This document shows, in pieces, positions 11,452-20,438 of a DNA stretch of 64,000 nucleotides. Position 1 is the stretch's first letter. Every line of letters begins with the position of its first letter. Made by a program: the position numbers and the translations under genes. Source of the stretch: Pardosa pseudoannulata (lineage: Eukaryota > Arthropoda > Arachnida > Araneae > Lycosidae); contig CM063509.1 in the NCBI GenBank assembly GCA_032207245.1, positions 62,962,893 through 63,026,892 on the forward strand. The letters run 5' to 3'. The notes beneath the pieces were generated by a model. It had not been told where the DNA came from. It saw only the letters and a program-made list of their open reading frames with translations, and did not search any database.

Positions 11452-12835
11452 GAAATTAACTCCATCGAGAGATGGCAAGAGCACCATAAAACGAGACGAT
11501 CGCCTTAGTTTGTCCATTAGTGACCAGGGAATTAAAAAAAAAGTGAAAACGGAAAGACTGCTGTAAATACTGTCTTACAAAGAGAAATATTTAAACTCCT
11601 ACAAGATTGCTATAAGAGTTCAGTTCATGGTACTCTTTACTTTTCGGCAGACACAGACAAGGTTCGACTTATATATTTCGATAAACTGTTTTATCACAAA
11701 GTTCGGATTTCGTCTTGATATGATGGTTGCAAAAGTTACTAGCACTATATTACACGTAGGCATTAGTTAATACTATTGTACATGTAAATTCAGAGACCTG
11801 TACTAAAGAAACTAGTCACAACCAGCCTAAAAATTGTACCGCCTAAAAACTGTACGGTGACGGAGTGACTCAAACACATACTCAGATCTACAAGCCGGCC
11901 GAGGTAGAAATAATTCAATTTCGATTCTTCGCTGGTCATATTCTTAGGTAATTAACGCATGTGCAGTTTAGTCTGCAGCGGCAGGCCCACACGCTCGGGT
12001 ACAGGTGACCTGTACATGCAAACTTCACCAGTATAGCGGGACGTGAGTGTCAACCCTTACATGAGAGACATACTCAAATTTGTTTTATGTTGAAACTCAG
12101 TTTACAAACACAATTATATCTTACTTATTAATGTCCTATAAATGTCTAATTCTCATTTGTTGTAATACTGATTTCTCCTTTTCTAAATTGAAGGAAAACG
12201 ATACGACATAATTAACGTATCGTCTCTCATATACTCCCCAAACTCCATCTAACTCTATCGACAAGAAGGTCCTAATAGGCACAGAAGTATTATGTTTTCA
12301 TTATGTTCGTGAATGTTATTCAAATTATTTGCGCTCGAAGCGAGGGGATAGCGAATAAAGGGGTTGGGTAAATAGAATTATGCATTTAAACTACTTCAGA
12401 GTATCAGAGAAAGCTTCAGTTTCAATCTGCTTTCGCAAATGTGTATCTGAAAGGGGAAATCAACATCCGTAGTTTTACAGATGCATGTTTAATCAATGAA
12501 TCATTTCCAGAATACTTACGCAAGACGTTGTAATTTGTAATGGTGATCTATAAAGCTGTAACGCGGATGTTTGAAAAGTTTACAGAATTGTTTTGAGAGA
12601 CACGCATGCATACTGTTATATCTCTACATCTTTGGTGAAAAGTATAACAAAATACTACAATTTTTAATTATTTTTGAGATACTCGGAATGTAAATAATTT
12701 TTAATTATATTATAAAATTACTAAATAACGAATTACTGTTATAACACCACGAAGTGGATACAAAGCTTTGAAATATTCGAATCCAGATCCAAATGTTTTA
12801 TCACACTACAGTATGTAGTGCTAATTTATGATTAT
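11452..12835 (+). repeat. 1.37-kb repeat, unit 5
   Basis: Last full unit. It begins like unit 3, then carries the same CTAAAAACTGTAC duplication as unit 2. It ends at CTAATTTATGATTATC, exactly the phase at which another unit would have started, and then changes to unrelated sequence. Confidence 0.9.
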
Positions 12836-13047
12836 CTTACTGGTGAAGAATTTTGGTATGACAGCAAAAACTTTTATATCTATTTATTCTATTTTAGGCT
12901 AAATTGTTACAAGGCCTTTAATCGATAAATATTTCTCTAATACACCAGAAATCTGTATATTTTTCAACAATTAATTGACTCCTAATCAAAATCTGCTGTT
13001 TTTTTAACACGTGTATGCTAACTTTAACTAAGATTTTAAGGTTTGGT
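12836..13047. other. AT-rich spacer
   Basis: Unrelated to the preceding tandem unit. I see no gene or repeat here; it ends at the tail of the first SINE. Confidence 0.5.
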
Positions 13048-13220
13048 GTGGTTTGGGTTTGAGTGCTACGGTCTACTTTTTGCAACACGAGGAGTAATGA
13101 GACCTTGCCTACAGCTTAAAGCCGATTCCGAACGGCTACGAACAGCCATGCCACTGTGTGTTCGAACGCACGAACTCTGGTACCGAAGTCCAGCATTCTA
13201 ACCAATCGGCCATCGTTCGG
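13048..13220 (-). mobile_element. tRNA-derived SINE, copy 1
   Basis: Read on the minus strand, the head is ATGGCCGATTGGTTAGAATG followed by CTGGACTTCGGTACCAG. This resembles the D-arm and anticodon-arm region of a Ser/Leu-type tRNA. An A-box-like TGGCCGATTGG lies at 13202-13212 and a B-box GTTCGAAC at 13160-13167, the internal promoter of RNA polymerase III genes. The body ends with AGTAGACCGTAGCACTC and a CAAACCCAAACCAC tail. A second copy at 13944-14123 aligns along the whole length, which shows that it is a repeat and not a tRNA gene. Confidence 0.82.
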
Positions 13221-13344
13221 CGAACTAAGGTTTTAAAAGTGGTTGTTTTATGATTTCTTTTATCGAATTCACTGTGGACGTTTTGTGTTTGTAATATACA
13301 GTATACAAAACAATATTGTAACTTTTTTTGCTATCAAAACTCAA

Positions 13345-13906
13345 CCCCTTCCGGTAAAATGGCGAGTCTTGTTCATCATTAGTTTTTCCTTCCATACCGC
13401 ACAATGACGAGCTACACTCGTCATGCGATTACAGTTACTGTTAAATATGATAATTAATTTAGTTTAAAATTTCTAGTGTACTGAATTTGGCAACACTTTT
13501 ATCACTTGTGAAAATCACAAGTCACTATTGCATATTGTTTACTTAGAATTTCTGGGTACAAGTCATTGCCAAATTAATGAGTCAGAATAAAAAAAACCTA
13601 CTAAGAAATGTCGTGTGTGTTACAAGAATCAAATTAAAAGTCAGACTACTTGTGGTGTAAACAATTAAGAATTCCTTTGCACTTTGTTTTGAAAAGTACC
13701 ACTAGCTTGAAGACTATTATCTGTATACCTTATTAAAGTTTTGCTATTTTCTTAATTTTACTGTTTCTGATATTATTTAACACTATGTAAAAAGTGGATT
13801 TTAATTAAGAATATGTAAGAATTGTAAAATGAAACAAGTTTTATAAATAAAAATTAAATGGTTATTTCATGCACAGTTTTTCATTATTAAATCACACCGG
13901 AAGGGG
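13345..13906 (+). mobile_element. Decayed piggyBac-like element
   Basis: The ends are CCCCTTCCGGT (13345) and its complement ACCGGAAGGGG (ending 13906). The right end is followed by TTAA (13907-13910) and the left preceded by TCAA (13341-13344), a TTAA target site with one change. TTAA targets and C-rich termini are the piggyBac hallmark. Two small subterminal hairpins are visible: ATGACGAG/CTCGTCAT at 13404-13424 and ACTTGTGA/TCACAAGT at 13504-13522. The interior holds only the transposase C-terminus, so most of the gene has been deleted. Confidence 0.88.
13597..13705 (+). pseudogene. piggyBac transposase C-terminal cysteine-rich domain, remnant
   Basis: Frame 1 reads PTKKCRVCYKNQIKSQTTC (from 13597). 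LC follows after a shift (near 13676), and FEKYH then a TAG stop (13688-13705) after another shift. The order CxxC, a later C, PLC, then FEKYH before the stop is the cross-brace zinc-finger tail of piggyBac transposases. Two frameshifts and an in-frame stop just upstream (13588-13590) make it non-functional. The rest of the transposase, including the catalytic DDD core, is absent. Confidence 0.85.
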
Positions 13907-13943
13907 TTAAAAAATAAATATTTTGGAAAACAGCTTTTATACA

Positions 13944-14123
13944 TTGGTTTGGATTAGAGGGCTTCGGTCTACTTTTGGGACAATCAGGGGTAATGGGTCT
14001 CGGATCTACTGCTTTAAACGGATCCATCGGCTACAAACATCCATGCCGCAATGTGGTTCAAACCCACGGTCTCCGATTCCGAAAGCCAGCATTAAACATT
14101 CGGACATTTATCGGCTATTATTC
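13944..14123 (-). mobile_element. tRNA-derived SINE, copy 2
   Basis: Same family and orientation as copy 1. The B-box region is GGTTTGAACC on the minus strand (14055-14064). The A-box region has decayed (TGTCCGAATG). The GCGGCATGG, GTAGCCGATGG and AGTAGACCGAAGCCCTC blocks align with copy 1. It lies just 3' of the piggyBac remnant and runs directly into a degenerate copy of the 1.37-kb unit. Confidence 0.8.
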
Positions 14124-14640
14124 AATTTATTTTAAAATGATAATGACACCATCAATATATCCAAAATACATATTAATGCCTTATAATTCTGATGACTGCC
14201 TAAATCTTTTAATATACAATGCTGATCTCTTCCTTTGTGCCTTGAAAGAAGTATACATTATAAGCAACATATAATTTTCTCTGGCATATTCCCCAAACTG
14301 TAGTTACATGAAGTGCCTAATAGACACCGCAGTATAATGCTTTGATTATGATCGTGACTGTTATTCAACTTATTTGCACTCGGTTCGAGATGATAGCAAA
14401 TAAAGGGGTTGGATAAATTGAATTTTGCATTTAAACTACTTCGGCATATCTGAGAATGCTTCAATTTCTACCTGCTTTTGAAAATGCGTATCTGAACGTG
14501 AATATCATCATTCGTAGTTTTAGAGATACATGTTTAATCAACGAATCATTTCCAGAATACTTACATAACACGTTGCAAATTGTAATGATAATCGATAAAG
14601 CAGTTACGCCGATGTTTCGAAAAGTTTATAGAATTGTGCC
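14124..14640 (+). repeat. Degenerate partial copy of the 1.37-kb unit
   Basis: From about 14124 the sequence follows the 3' half of the tandem unit with many substitutions. Landmarks are CATATTCCCCAAACTG, CCTAATAGACACCGCAGTAT, AATAAAGGGGTTGGATAAAT, CATTTCCAGAATACTTACAT and AAGTTTATAGAATTGTGCCG, all in the unit's order. It is cut off at 14640. It is much more diverged than the five units in the main array and is the last unit-derived sequence before the 143-bp satellite. Confidence 0.85.
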
Positions 14641-14726
14641 GTAAATGATATATGTAATAATTATTTCCTCTAGTCACAATAATTTTCTAACCACTGGACA
14701 TTATAGCCCCTATTGTTTTTACTTAC
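14641..14726. other. Junction spacer before the 143-bp satellite
   Basis: An 86-bp AT-rich spacer that matches neither the 1.37-kb unit nor the satellite. The first satellite string (AGGCTACTGGACAAAGAG) starts at 14727. Confidence 0.5.
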
Positions 14727-14838
14727 CCAGGCTACTGGACAAAGAGAAATCTAATCAGCTAGCAGTATTAATAAACGATGCAGTCGGGCCACACTGAAGA
14801 GAACGATACAAGTCTAATTAAAACTTTCTTTCAGAGCT

Positions 14839-14898
14839 CCTTAGCAACTGTCTAGTAAAGATGTCCTTTTGGACATCTTTACTAGACAGTTGCTAAGG
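14839..14898. repeat. 60-bp palindrome inside a monomer, copy 1
   Basis: Arms of 28 bp (14839-14866 and 14871-14898) are perfect reverse complements around a TTTT loop. The left arm starts CCTTAGCAACTGTCTAG; the right arm is the normal monomer segment GGACATCTTTACTAGACAGT onward. The fold-back replaces the usual GCTAAAAA after GAGCT. Confidence 0.97.
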
Positions 14899-15328
14899 CT
14901 ACTGGGCACGGAGAAGTCTAATCAGCTAACAGTAATAACGAACGATGCAGTCGGGCCACACTGAAGAGAACGATACAAGTCTAATTGAAACTTCCTTTCA
15001 GAGCTGCTAAAAAGGACATCTTTACTAGACAGTTGCTAAGACTACTGGGCACGGAGAAGTCTAATCAGCTAACAGTAATAACGAACGATGAAGTCGGGCC
15101 ACACTGAAGAGAACGATACAAGTCTAAAACTTTCTTTCAGAGCTGCTAAAAAGGACATCTTTACTAGACAGTTGCTAAGGCTACTGGGTACGGAGAAGTC
15201 TAATCAGCTAACAGTAATAACGAACGATGAAGTCGGGCCACACTGAAGAGAATGATATAAATCTAATTAAAACTTTCTTTCAGGCTGCTAAAAAGGACAT
15301 CTTTACTAGACAGTTGCTAAGGCTACTG

Positions 15329-15332
<4 letters not shown>

Positions 15333-15424
<92 letters not shown>
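15333..15424. repeat. (TA)n microsatellite inside satellite
   Basis: About 90 bp of nearly uninterrupted TA between monomer strings GGCTACTG and CTGGGCACGG. This is the only such tract in the left part of the array; the others are to the right of 49.6 kb. Confidence 0.97.
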
Positions 15425-15425
<1 letters not shown>

Positions 15426-15699
15426 CTGGGCACGGAGAAGTCTAATCAGCTAGCAGTAATTAATAAACGATGAAGTCGGGCCACACTGAAGAGAACGATA
15501 CAAGTCTAATTAAAACTTTCTTTCAGAGCTGCTAAAAAGGACATCTTTACTAGACAGTTGCTAAGGCTACTGGGTACGGAGAAGTCTAATCAGCTAACAG
15601 TAATAACGAACGATGAAGTCGGGCCACACTGAAGAGAATGATATAAATCTAATTAAAACTTTCTTTCAGAGCTGTTAAAACGGACATCTTTACTAGACA

Positions 15700-16041
15700 A
15701 AAGAAAGACACAAAAATCACTCTGCTCGAACAGTAAAGCTTATATAAAGCTTATATAATTTTTAACTAACAGATTTAGCCAATTTTAAATTCAATTTAAA
15801 TAACAGATCTAACTAATTTTCTTTTTGAACAGTGTCATCTTTTTGTTATTTTAAGTAATTAACGAAAAGATATAAGTTTATGATGTCTAATTTGTTATAG
15901 AAAAGCATATACCACTGCTTCAGTGTGTGTTATTTTAAAAGCACTAAAAGTCTAGGAAACTTAATACTTAATAAATGAAAAATACAATTTAACGCTACGT
16001 TATACAAGCCTCGAAACAGCACTATATACCACATATATAGT
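15700..16041. other. AT-rich insert within the satellite
   Basis: This 342-bp non-satellite segment lies between TTTACTAGACA and AAGTCTAATCAGC. It includes a short AAGCTTATATA duplication near 15737-15758. No frame, terminal repeat or target duplication is evident. Confidence 0.7.
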
Positions 16042-17739
16042 AAGTCTAATCAGCTAACAGTAATAACGAACGATGCAGTCTGTCCACATTGAAGAGAACG
16101 GCACACGTCTAATTAAAACTTTTCTTTCAGAGCTGCTAAAAAGGACATCTTTACTAGACAGTTTGCTAAGGCTACTGGGCACGGAGAAGTCTAATCAGCT
16201 AACAGTAATAACGAACGATGCAGTCGGGCCACACTGAAGAGAACAATACAAGTCTAATTAAAACTTTCTTTCAGAGCTGCTAAAAAGGACATCTTTACTA
16301 GACAGTTGCTAAGGCTACTGGGCACGGAGAAGTCTAATCAGCTAACAGTAATAACGAACGATGCAGTCGGGCCACACTGAAGAGAACGATACAAGTCTAA
16401 TTAAAACTTTCTTTCAGAGCTGCTAAAAAGGACATCTTTCCTAGACAGTTGCTAAAGCTACTGGGCACGAGAAATCTAATCAGCTAACAGTAAATAACGA
16501 ACGATGCAGTCGGGCCACACTGAAGAGAACGATACAAGTCTAAAAAACTTTCTTTCCACATTGAACAGAACTATACAAGTCTACTAGACAGTTGCTAAGG
16601 CTACTGGGCACAGAGAAGTCTAATCAGCTAACAGTAATGACGAACGATGCAGTCGGGCCACACTGAAGAGAACGATACAAGTCTAAAAACTTTCTTTCAG
16701 AGCTGCTAAAAAGGACATCTTTACTAGACAGTTGCTAAGGCTACTGGGCACGGAGAAGTCTAATCAGCTAACAGTTATAATGAACGATGCAGTCGGGCCA
16801 CACTGAAGAGAACGATACAAGTCTAATTAAAACTTTCTTTCAGAGCTGCTAAAAAGGACATCTTACTAGACAGAGGACATCTTGACTAGAGAGTTGCTAA
16901 GGCTACTGGGCGCTAACAGTAATAACGAACGATGCAGTCGGGCCACACTGAAGAGAACAATACAAGTCTAAAACTTTCTTTCAGAGCTGCTAAAAAGGAC
17001 ATATTTACTAGACAGTTGCTAAGGCTACTGGGCACGGAGAAGTCTAATCAGCTAACAGTAATAACGAACGATGCAGTCGGGCCACACTGAAGAGAACGAT
17101 ACAAGTCTAATTAAATTTTCTTTCAGAGCTGCTAAAAAGGACATCTTTCCTAGACAGTTGCTAAAGCTACTGGGCACGGAGAAATGTAATCAGCTAACAG
17201 TAATAACGAACGATGCAGTCGGGCCACACTGAAGAGAACGATACAAGTCTAATCAAAACTTTCTTTCAGAACTGCTAAAAGGACATCTTACTAGACAGTT
17301 GCTCGCTAACAGTTATAATGAACGATGCAGACGGGCCACACTGAAGAAGTAATGACGAACGATGCAGTCGGGCCACACTGAAGAGAACGATACAAGTCTA
17401 AAACTTTCTTTCAGAGCTGCTAAAAAGGACATTCTTACTAGACAGTTGCTAAGGCTACTGGGCACGGAGAAGTCTAATCAGCTAACAGTTATAATGAACG
17501 ATGCAGTCGGGCCACACACTGAAGAGAACGATACAAGTCTAATTAAAACTTTCTTTCAGAGCTGCTAAAAAGGACATCTTTACTAGACAGTTGCTAAGGC
17601 TAATGGCACGGAGAAGTCTAATCAGCTAACAGTAATAACGAACGGTGCAGTCGGGCCACACTGAAGAGAACGATTCAAGTCTAATTAAAACTTTCTTTCA
17701 GAGCTGCTAAAAAGGACATCTTTACTAGACAGTTGCTAA
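16042..17739 (+). repeat. 143-bp satellite block
   Basis: Head-to-tail monomers with frequent small variants: loss of TTAA in GTCTAAAACTTTC, CTAAAGCTACTGG for CTAAGGCTACTGG, TATAATGAACG for AATAACGAACG. Truncated-monomer junctions occur near 16558, 16865 and 17300. Confidence 0.95.
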
Positions 17740-17948
17740 CCCAAGCAGCAAGGATGGTCGCAAAATGGTCGGCCAATCATCGCTTTGATGGGTAAATACT
17801 CGCATATATTTTTAAAACGTCGATATTTTGTCGGGGCGACGTCGCCTTTCGACTATTTTCTTTCTCCTCGTATCGAAAGCTCGCCGCAAGAGCAGGGCGA
17901 TGTCAAGTTCTGATTAGTCGCGAAAAGGTTTATTAAAGTGATCGGCGC
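17740..17948. mobile_element. GC-rich island 1 with CCCAAGCAGCAA terminus
   Basis: A 209-bp block of clearly higher GC and CpG than anything nearby interrupts the satellite. It begins CCCAAGCAGCAAGGATGGTC and contains CGACGTCGCCTTTCGACT. The same 12-bp terminus ends the island at 26738-27016 in the opposite orientation, and GGCCAATCAT and CCTTTCGA occur in both. I infer two diverged or truncated members of one mobile-element family that I cannot classify. No matching terminus is visible at the other end. Confidence 0.6.
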
Positions 17949-18150
17949 GAGCTGCTAAAAAGGATATCTTTACTAGACAGTTGCTATGGCTACTGGGCAC
18001 GGAGAAGTCTAATCAGCTAACACGCAGGTGTTTAAATGCAGTCGGGCCCACATTGAACAGAACTATAGTAACTGGGCACGGAGAAAATGTAATCAGCTAA
18101 CAGTAATAACGAACTAAGAGGGTTGATTTAGCTAACAGTTATAATGAACG

Positions 18151-18303
18151 ATGCAGTCGGGCCACACTGTACGGTATATCGGAAATCCTTTTTCGGCAGT
18201 TGTTCTAGAAGCTCGATGGAAGAAAATATCAAATTTAATGACAATGCAAAATATGCAATATAAAGCTACAAGTCCATCTATGAAGAGAACGATACAAGTC
18301 TAA
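18151..18303 (+). pseudogene. Exon-like open segment, unknown gene
   Basis: The unique part (about 18169-18281) is open in one frame and in no other. It reads VRYIGNPFSAVVLEARWKK, then ISNLMTMQNMQYKATSPSM. Its mixed, protein-like composition differs from the low-complexity translation of nearby AT-rich DNA. The frame runs into satellite on both sides: an ATG supplied by the monomer at 18151, a stop at 18301. No splice sites are visible at the edges. I do not recognise the protein. A chance open frame cannot be excluded at this length. Confidence 0.35.
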
Positions 18304-18499
18304 ATTAAAACTTTCTTTCTGGTTATCTTTACTAGACAGTTGCTAAGGCTAATGGGCACGGAGAAGTCTAATCAGCTAACAGTAATAACGAACGGTTGCA
18401 GTCGGGCCACACTGAAGAGAACGATTCAAGTCTAATTACCACTTATACAGTACATTTTACAAATTTGGGTCAGTTGCTATGGCTACTGTGCACGGAGAA

Positions 18500-18553
18500 C
18501 AATATATATGCATAAGTTTTTACGCTCTGCGATGAAGAGAAATTCAATACAAA
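18500..18553 (+). pseudogene. Exon-like short open segment
   Basis: A unique insert between satellite pieces reads IYMHKFLRSAMKRNSIQT without a stop. It is too short to judge alone. It is listed because several neighbouring inserts are also open. Confidence 0.2.
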
Positions 18554-19560
18554 CAGTAATAACGAACGATGCAGTCGGGCCACATTGAACAGAAACTATA
18601 CAAGTCTAATTAAAACTTTCTTTTCTGATTTGATGTTTGTGGTCCGATGGTACTTCAAAATAATACTTTGCTAAAAAGGACATTTTGACTAGACAGTTGC
18701 TAAGGCTACTGGGCACGGAGAAGTCTAATATTTTTTAAACACTCTTGACAAAGAGTTTCTAATTAAGGAAAGCTAACAGTTATAACGAACGATGCAGTCG
18801 GGCCACACTGAAGAGAACGATACAAGTCTAATTAAAACTTTCTTTCAGAAAATTATTAGCTGATATGAAATCATAGACACATAAGAGATAAGAATTAAGT
18901 CTCTAAAAATTTCTTGACATTTATTTCAACTTTCTAGAAAAAAAAGTGGGGTATGCATGTTGTATAATAAATTAATGCAGTCGGCCCACATTGAAGAGAA
19001 CTATACAAGGAATTGTTAAGTTATATTTATTAAAATTTTATGTATATATTTTTAAAGACTTGTGAATGTGTTTTCAGTGGACATCTTTTACTAGACAGTT
19101 GCTAAAGCTACTGGGCACGGAGAAAATGTCTAATCAGCTTTCACAAGTCTAATTAAAACTTTCTTTCAGAGCTGCTAAAAAGGACATCTTTACTAGACAG
19201 TTGCTAAGGCTAATGGGCACGGAGAAATGTAATTGAAGTTTTATAAACATAGGTGAAACATAAAATTTCATTGTTTGAAAATTTTCAGTCTTAAATTTAA
19301 GCTAACAGTAATAACGAACGATGCAGTCGGGTTAAGCTACTGCACGGAGAAATCTAATCAGTTTCTTATATAACGAACGATGTGCAGTCGGGCCACACTG
19401 AAGAGAACAATACAAGTTTAACATTTTTTGTTCTTTCAGTTGCTAAAGCTACTGGGCACGGAGAAGTCTAATCAGCTAACAGTAATAACTAAAGGAAGTA
19501 TTTATATTATCTTACTTCACACTGAAGTAGAACGATACAAGTCTAAAACTTTCTTTCAAA

Positions 19561-19606
19561 GAAATGTTTAGAAGAACTTTAAATACTAGAGTTGATAGAC
19601 ATATGC
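19561..19606 (+). pseudogene. Exon-like short open segment
   Basis: The insert reads KEMFRRTLNTRVDRHMQ in the + strand and is bounded by satellite on both sides. Not recognised; very short. Confidence 0.2.
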
Positions 19607-19792
19607 AGAGCTGCTAAAAAGGACATCTTTTCTAAAGATAACTTTAAAGTTTAAAAAAATTAGGAATGTGTAAAGATTTACCTTTTATTGCTAAGGCTAC
19701 TGGGCACGGAGAACTCTAATCAAATAGCATTTCAGAGGAAGGTATTGAGGTTGATTGAAGGCTACTGGCACAGAGAAGTCTAATCCGCTAAC

Positions 19793-19828
19793 TCCTCCCT
19801 ATTAATACCCCTGAGGGTTTGAAGGAGT
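19793..19828 (+). repeat. 36-bp direct repeat, copy 1
   Basis: TCCTCCCTATTAATACCCCT followed by GAGGGTTTGAAGGAGT, identical to 19980-20015. Both copies are in the frame that reads LPINTPEGLKE. The intervening ~150 bp contain another exon-like piece. Confidence 0.95.
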
Positions 19829-19911
19829 CATCCGAAAAAAAAACGTCTCCTAGATGGCGCTTAACATTTTAAGCTTGTGGCGCGAAGAAATCTATTAATT
19901 TGTTAATTTAG

Positions 19912-19980
19912 CAGATGTTCATTATGGCAGAGATGTTCTGTGGTGGATACTCTTATAATAGTGTTACAAGACGAATTCTT
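19912..19980 (+). pseudogene. Exon-like segment after an acceptor-like site
   Basis: After TTAATTTGTTAATTTAG the sequence is open: QMFIMAEMFCGGYSYNSVTRR, then IL. The string GGTGGATACTCTTA recurs at 22867-22880, and TAATAGTGTTACAAGACGAATTCTT recurs at about 20187-20212, where the frame continues as QSVMTNNLSTHNKFIKSQKF. This suggests rearranged pieces of one exon. Not recognised. Confidence 0.3.
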
Positions 19981-20015
19981 CCTCCCTATTAATACCCCTG
20001 AGGGTTTGAAGGAGT
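19980..20015 (+). repeat. 36-bp direct repeat, copy 2
   Basis: Identical to 19793-19828. Here the frame continues into FDQYLNDQRKF, whereas after copy 1 it continues as ESSEKKTSPRW. Confidence 0.95.
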
Positions 20016-20155
20016 TTGACCAATACTTGAATGACCAAAGAAAGTTTTCACAAATGGTTAAGTATTCCTTTTCACTTAAGAAAAAAAAATAAATTTAGTG
20101 TTTAGTTTCTAATAATTTTGCTTTTTTATTTATTTATAGTTGAATGCTTAGGACA
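20016..20155 (+). repeat. ~130-bp duplicated exon/intron-like block, copy 1
   Basis: TTGACCAATACTTGAATGAC (reads DQYLNDQRKF) is followed by AT-rich sequence ending in TTGCTTTTTTATTTATTTATAG, which looks like a polypyrimidine tract and 3' splice site. The same block occurs at 22594-22722. The short flanking coding-like strings differ between copies (CAAATGGTTAAG here versus CAAATGCAGAGG there). Confidence 0.6.
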
Positions 20156-20186
20156 GAATATGGTTGGTATTTTACATAGATCGTTC

Positions 20187-20285
20187 TAATAGTGTTACAA
20201 GACGAATTCTTCAATCAGTTATGACAAATAATTTAAGTACACATAATAAATTTATTAAAAGCCAGAAGTTTAAAGAAATAATTAT
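20187..20285 (+). pseudogene. Exon-like open segment
   Basis: Continues the NSVTRRIL frame as QSVMTNNLSTHNKFIKSQKF, then KEIIIILVENL and a TAA. It starts with a duplicate of the 25-bp string at 19956-19980. The second half becomes A/T-driven and may not be coding. Not recognised. Confidence 0.25.
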
Positions 20286-20413
20286 AATTTTAGTAGAAAA
20301 TTTATAAGCTGCTTCAGCTCATAAAAAGTTTCTCAGAAAGTTCACACGGATATTAGAATAATAACTACGTGTTGTGCTTCAGTTTAACCATTTGGTGTTT
20401 TCCGGATTTTCTT

Positions 20414-20438
20414 AAAAAAAAAAAAAAAAAAAAAAAAA
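20414..20438 (+). repeat. Poly(A) run, 25 bases
   Basis: An uninterrupted run of A. It could be the tail of a retroposed transcript or a simple microsatellite; no target duplication is evident. Confidence 0.9.

Larger units (their letters stand above)
5995..12835 (+). repeat. Tandem array, five ~1.37-kb units
   Basis: Five head-to-tail units begin with a G(A/T)(A/T)ATTAACT string at 5995, 7358, 8739, 10111 and 11452. Unit lengths are 1363, 1381, 1372, 1341 and 1384 bp. Landmarks kept in every unit are ACAATATGnAGTAC near the end, GATCGCC near the start, the ACCTGTAC boxes in the middle, and a TTCATTATGTTCGTGAATG block (starting near 6814, 8201, 9586, 10911 and 12299). The array begins and ends at the same phase, giving an integral number of units. 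Open frames in equivalent positions differ between units through indels, so no conserved protein is encoded. I do not recognise the family. Confidence 0.93.
14727..15699 (+). repeat. 143-bp satellite, left-end block
   Basis: The monomer can be read as CTAATCAGCTAACAGTAATA, ACGAACGATGCAGTCGGGCC, ACACTGAAGAGAACGATACA, AGTCTAATTAAAACTTTCTT, TCAGAGCTGCTAAAAAGGAC, ATCTTTACTAGACAGTTGCT, AAGGCTACTGGGCACGGAGA, AGT: 143 bp, 61 G/C. The edge monomer is slightly diverged (GGACAAAGAG; AGTATTAATAAACGATG). This block also contains the first palindromic monomer and a long (TA)n tract. The diagnostic variants GGGTACGG, GATGAAGTCGG and AATGATATAAATC occur here together, and again far downstream. Confidence 0.95.
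17949..19792 (+). repeat. Mosaic: satellite fragments interleaved with unique DNA
   Basis: Pieces of the 143-bp monomer, many shorter than one monomer, alternate with 30-130-bp unique segments (for example 18170-18281, 18500-18553, 18847-18975, 19230-19300, 19561-19606 and 19630-19690). Satellite orientation is constant. Several unique pieces are open in one frame and look like coding DNA; others look like intron (AT-rich, some ending TTTTCAG). There are no obvious transposon termini at the joins. Confidence 0.8.

Noticed and set aside
5995..12835. Possibility that the 1.37-kb units are rDNA spacer, histone or 5S clusters
   Set aside because: I see no rRNA, histone or 5S sequence features in any unit.
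13150..13215. Possible functional tRNA gene on the minus strand
   Set aside because: The cloverleaf is incomplete (no matching acceptor stem) and the similarity to the second copy extends well beyond the tRNA-like part, so it is a SINE.
17362..17568. Open frames reading [12 protein letters not shown] and [21 protein letters not shown], seen dozens of times across the array
   Set aside because: They are translations of the 143-bp monomer. Its length is not a multiple of three, so frames break at each monomer. The apparent conservation is satellite homogeneity, not protein selection.
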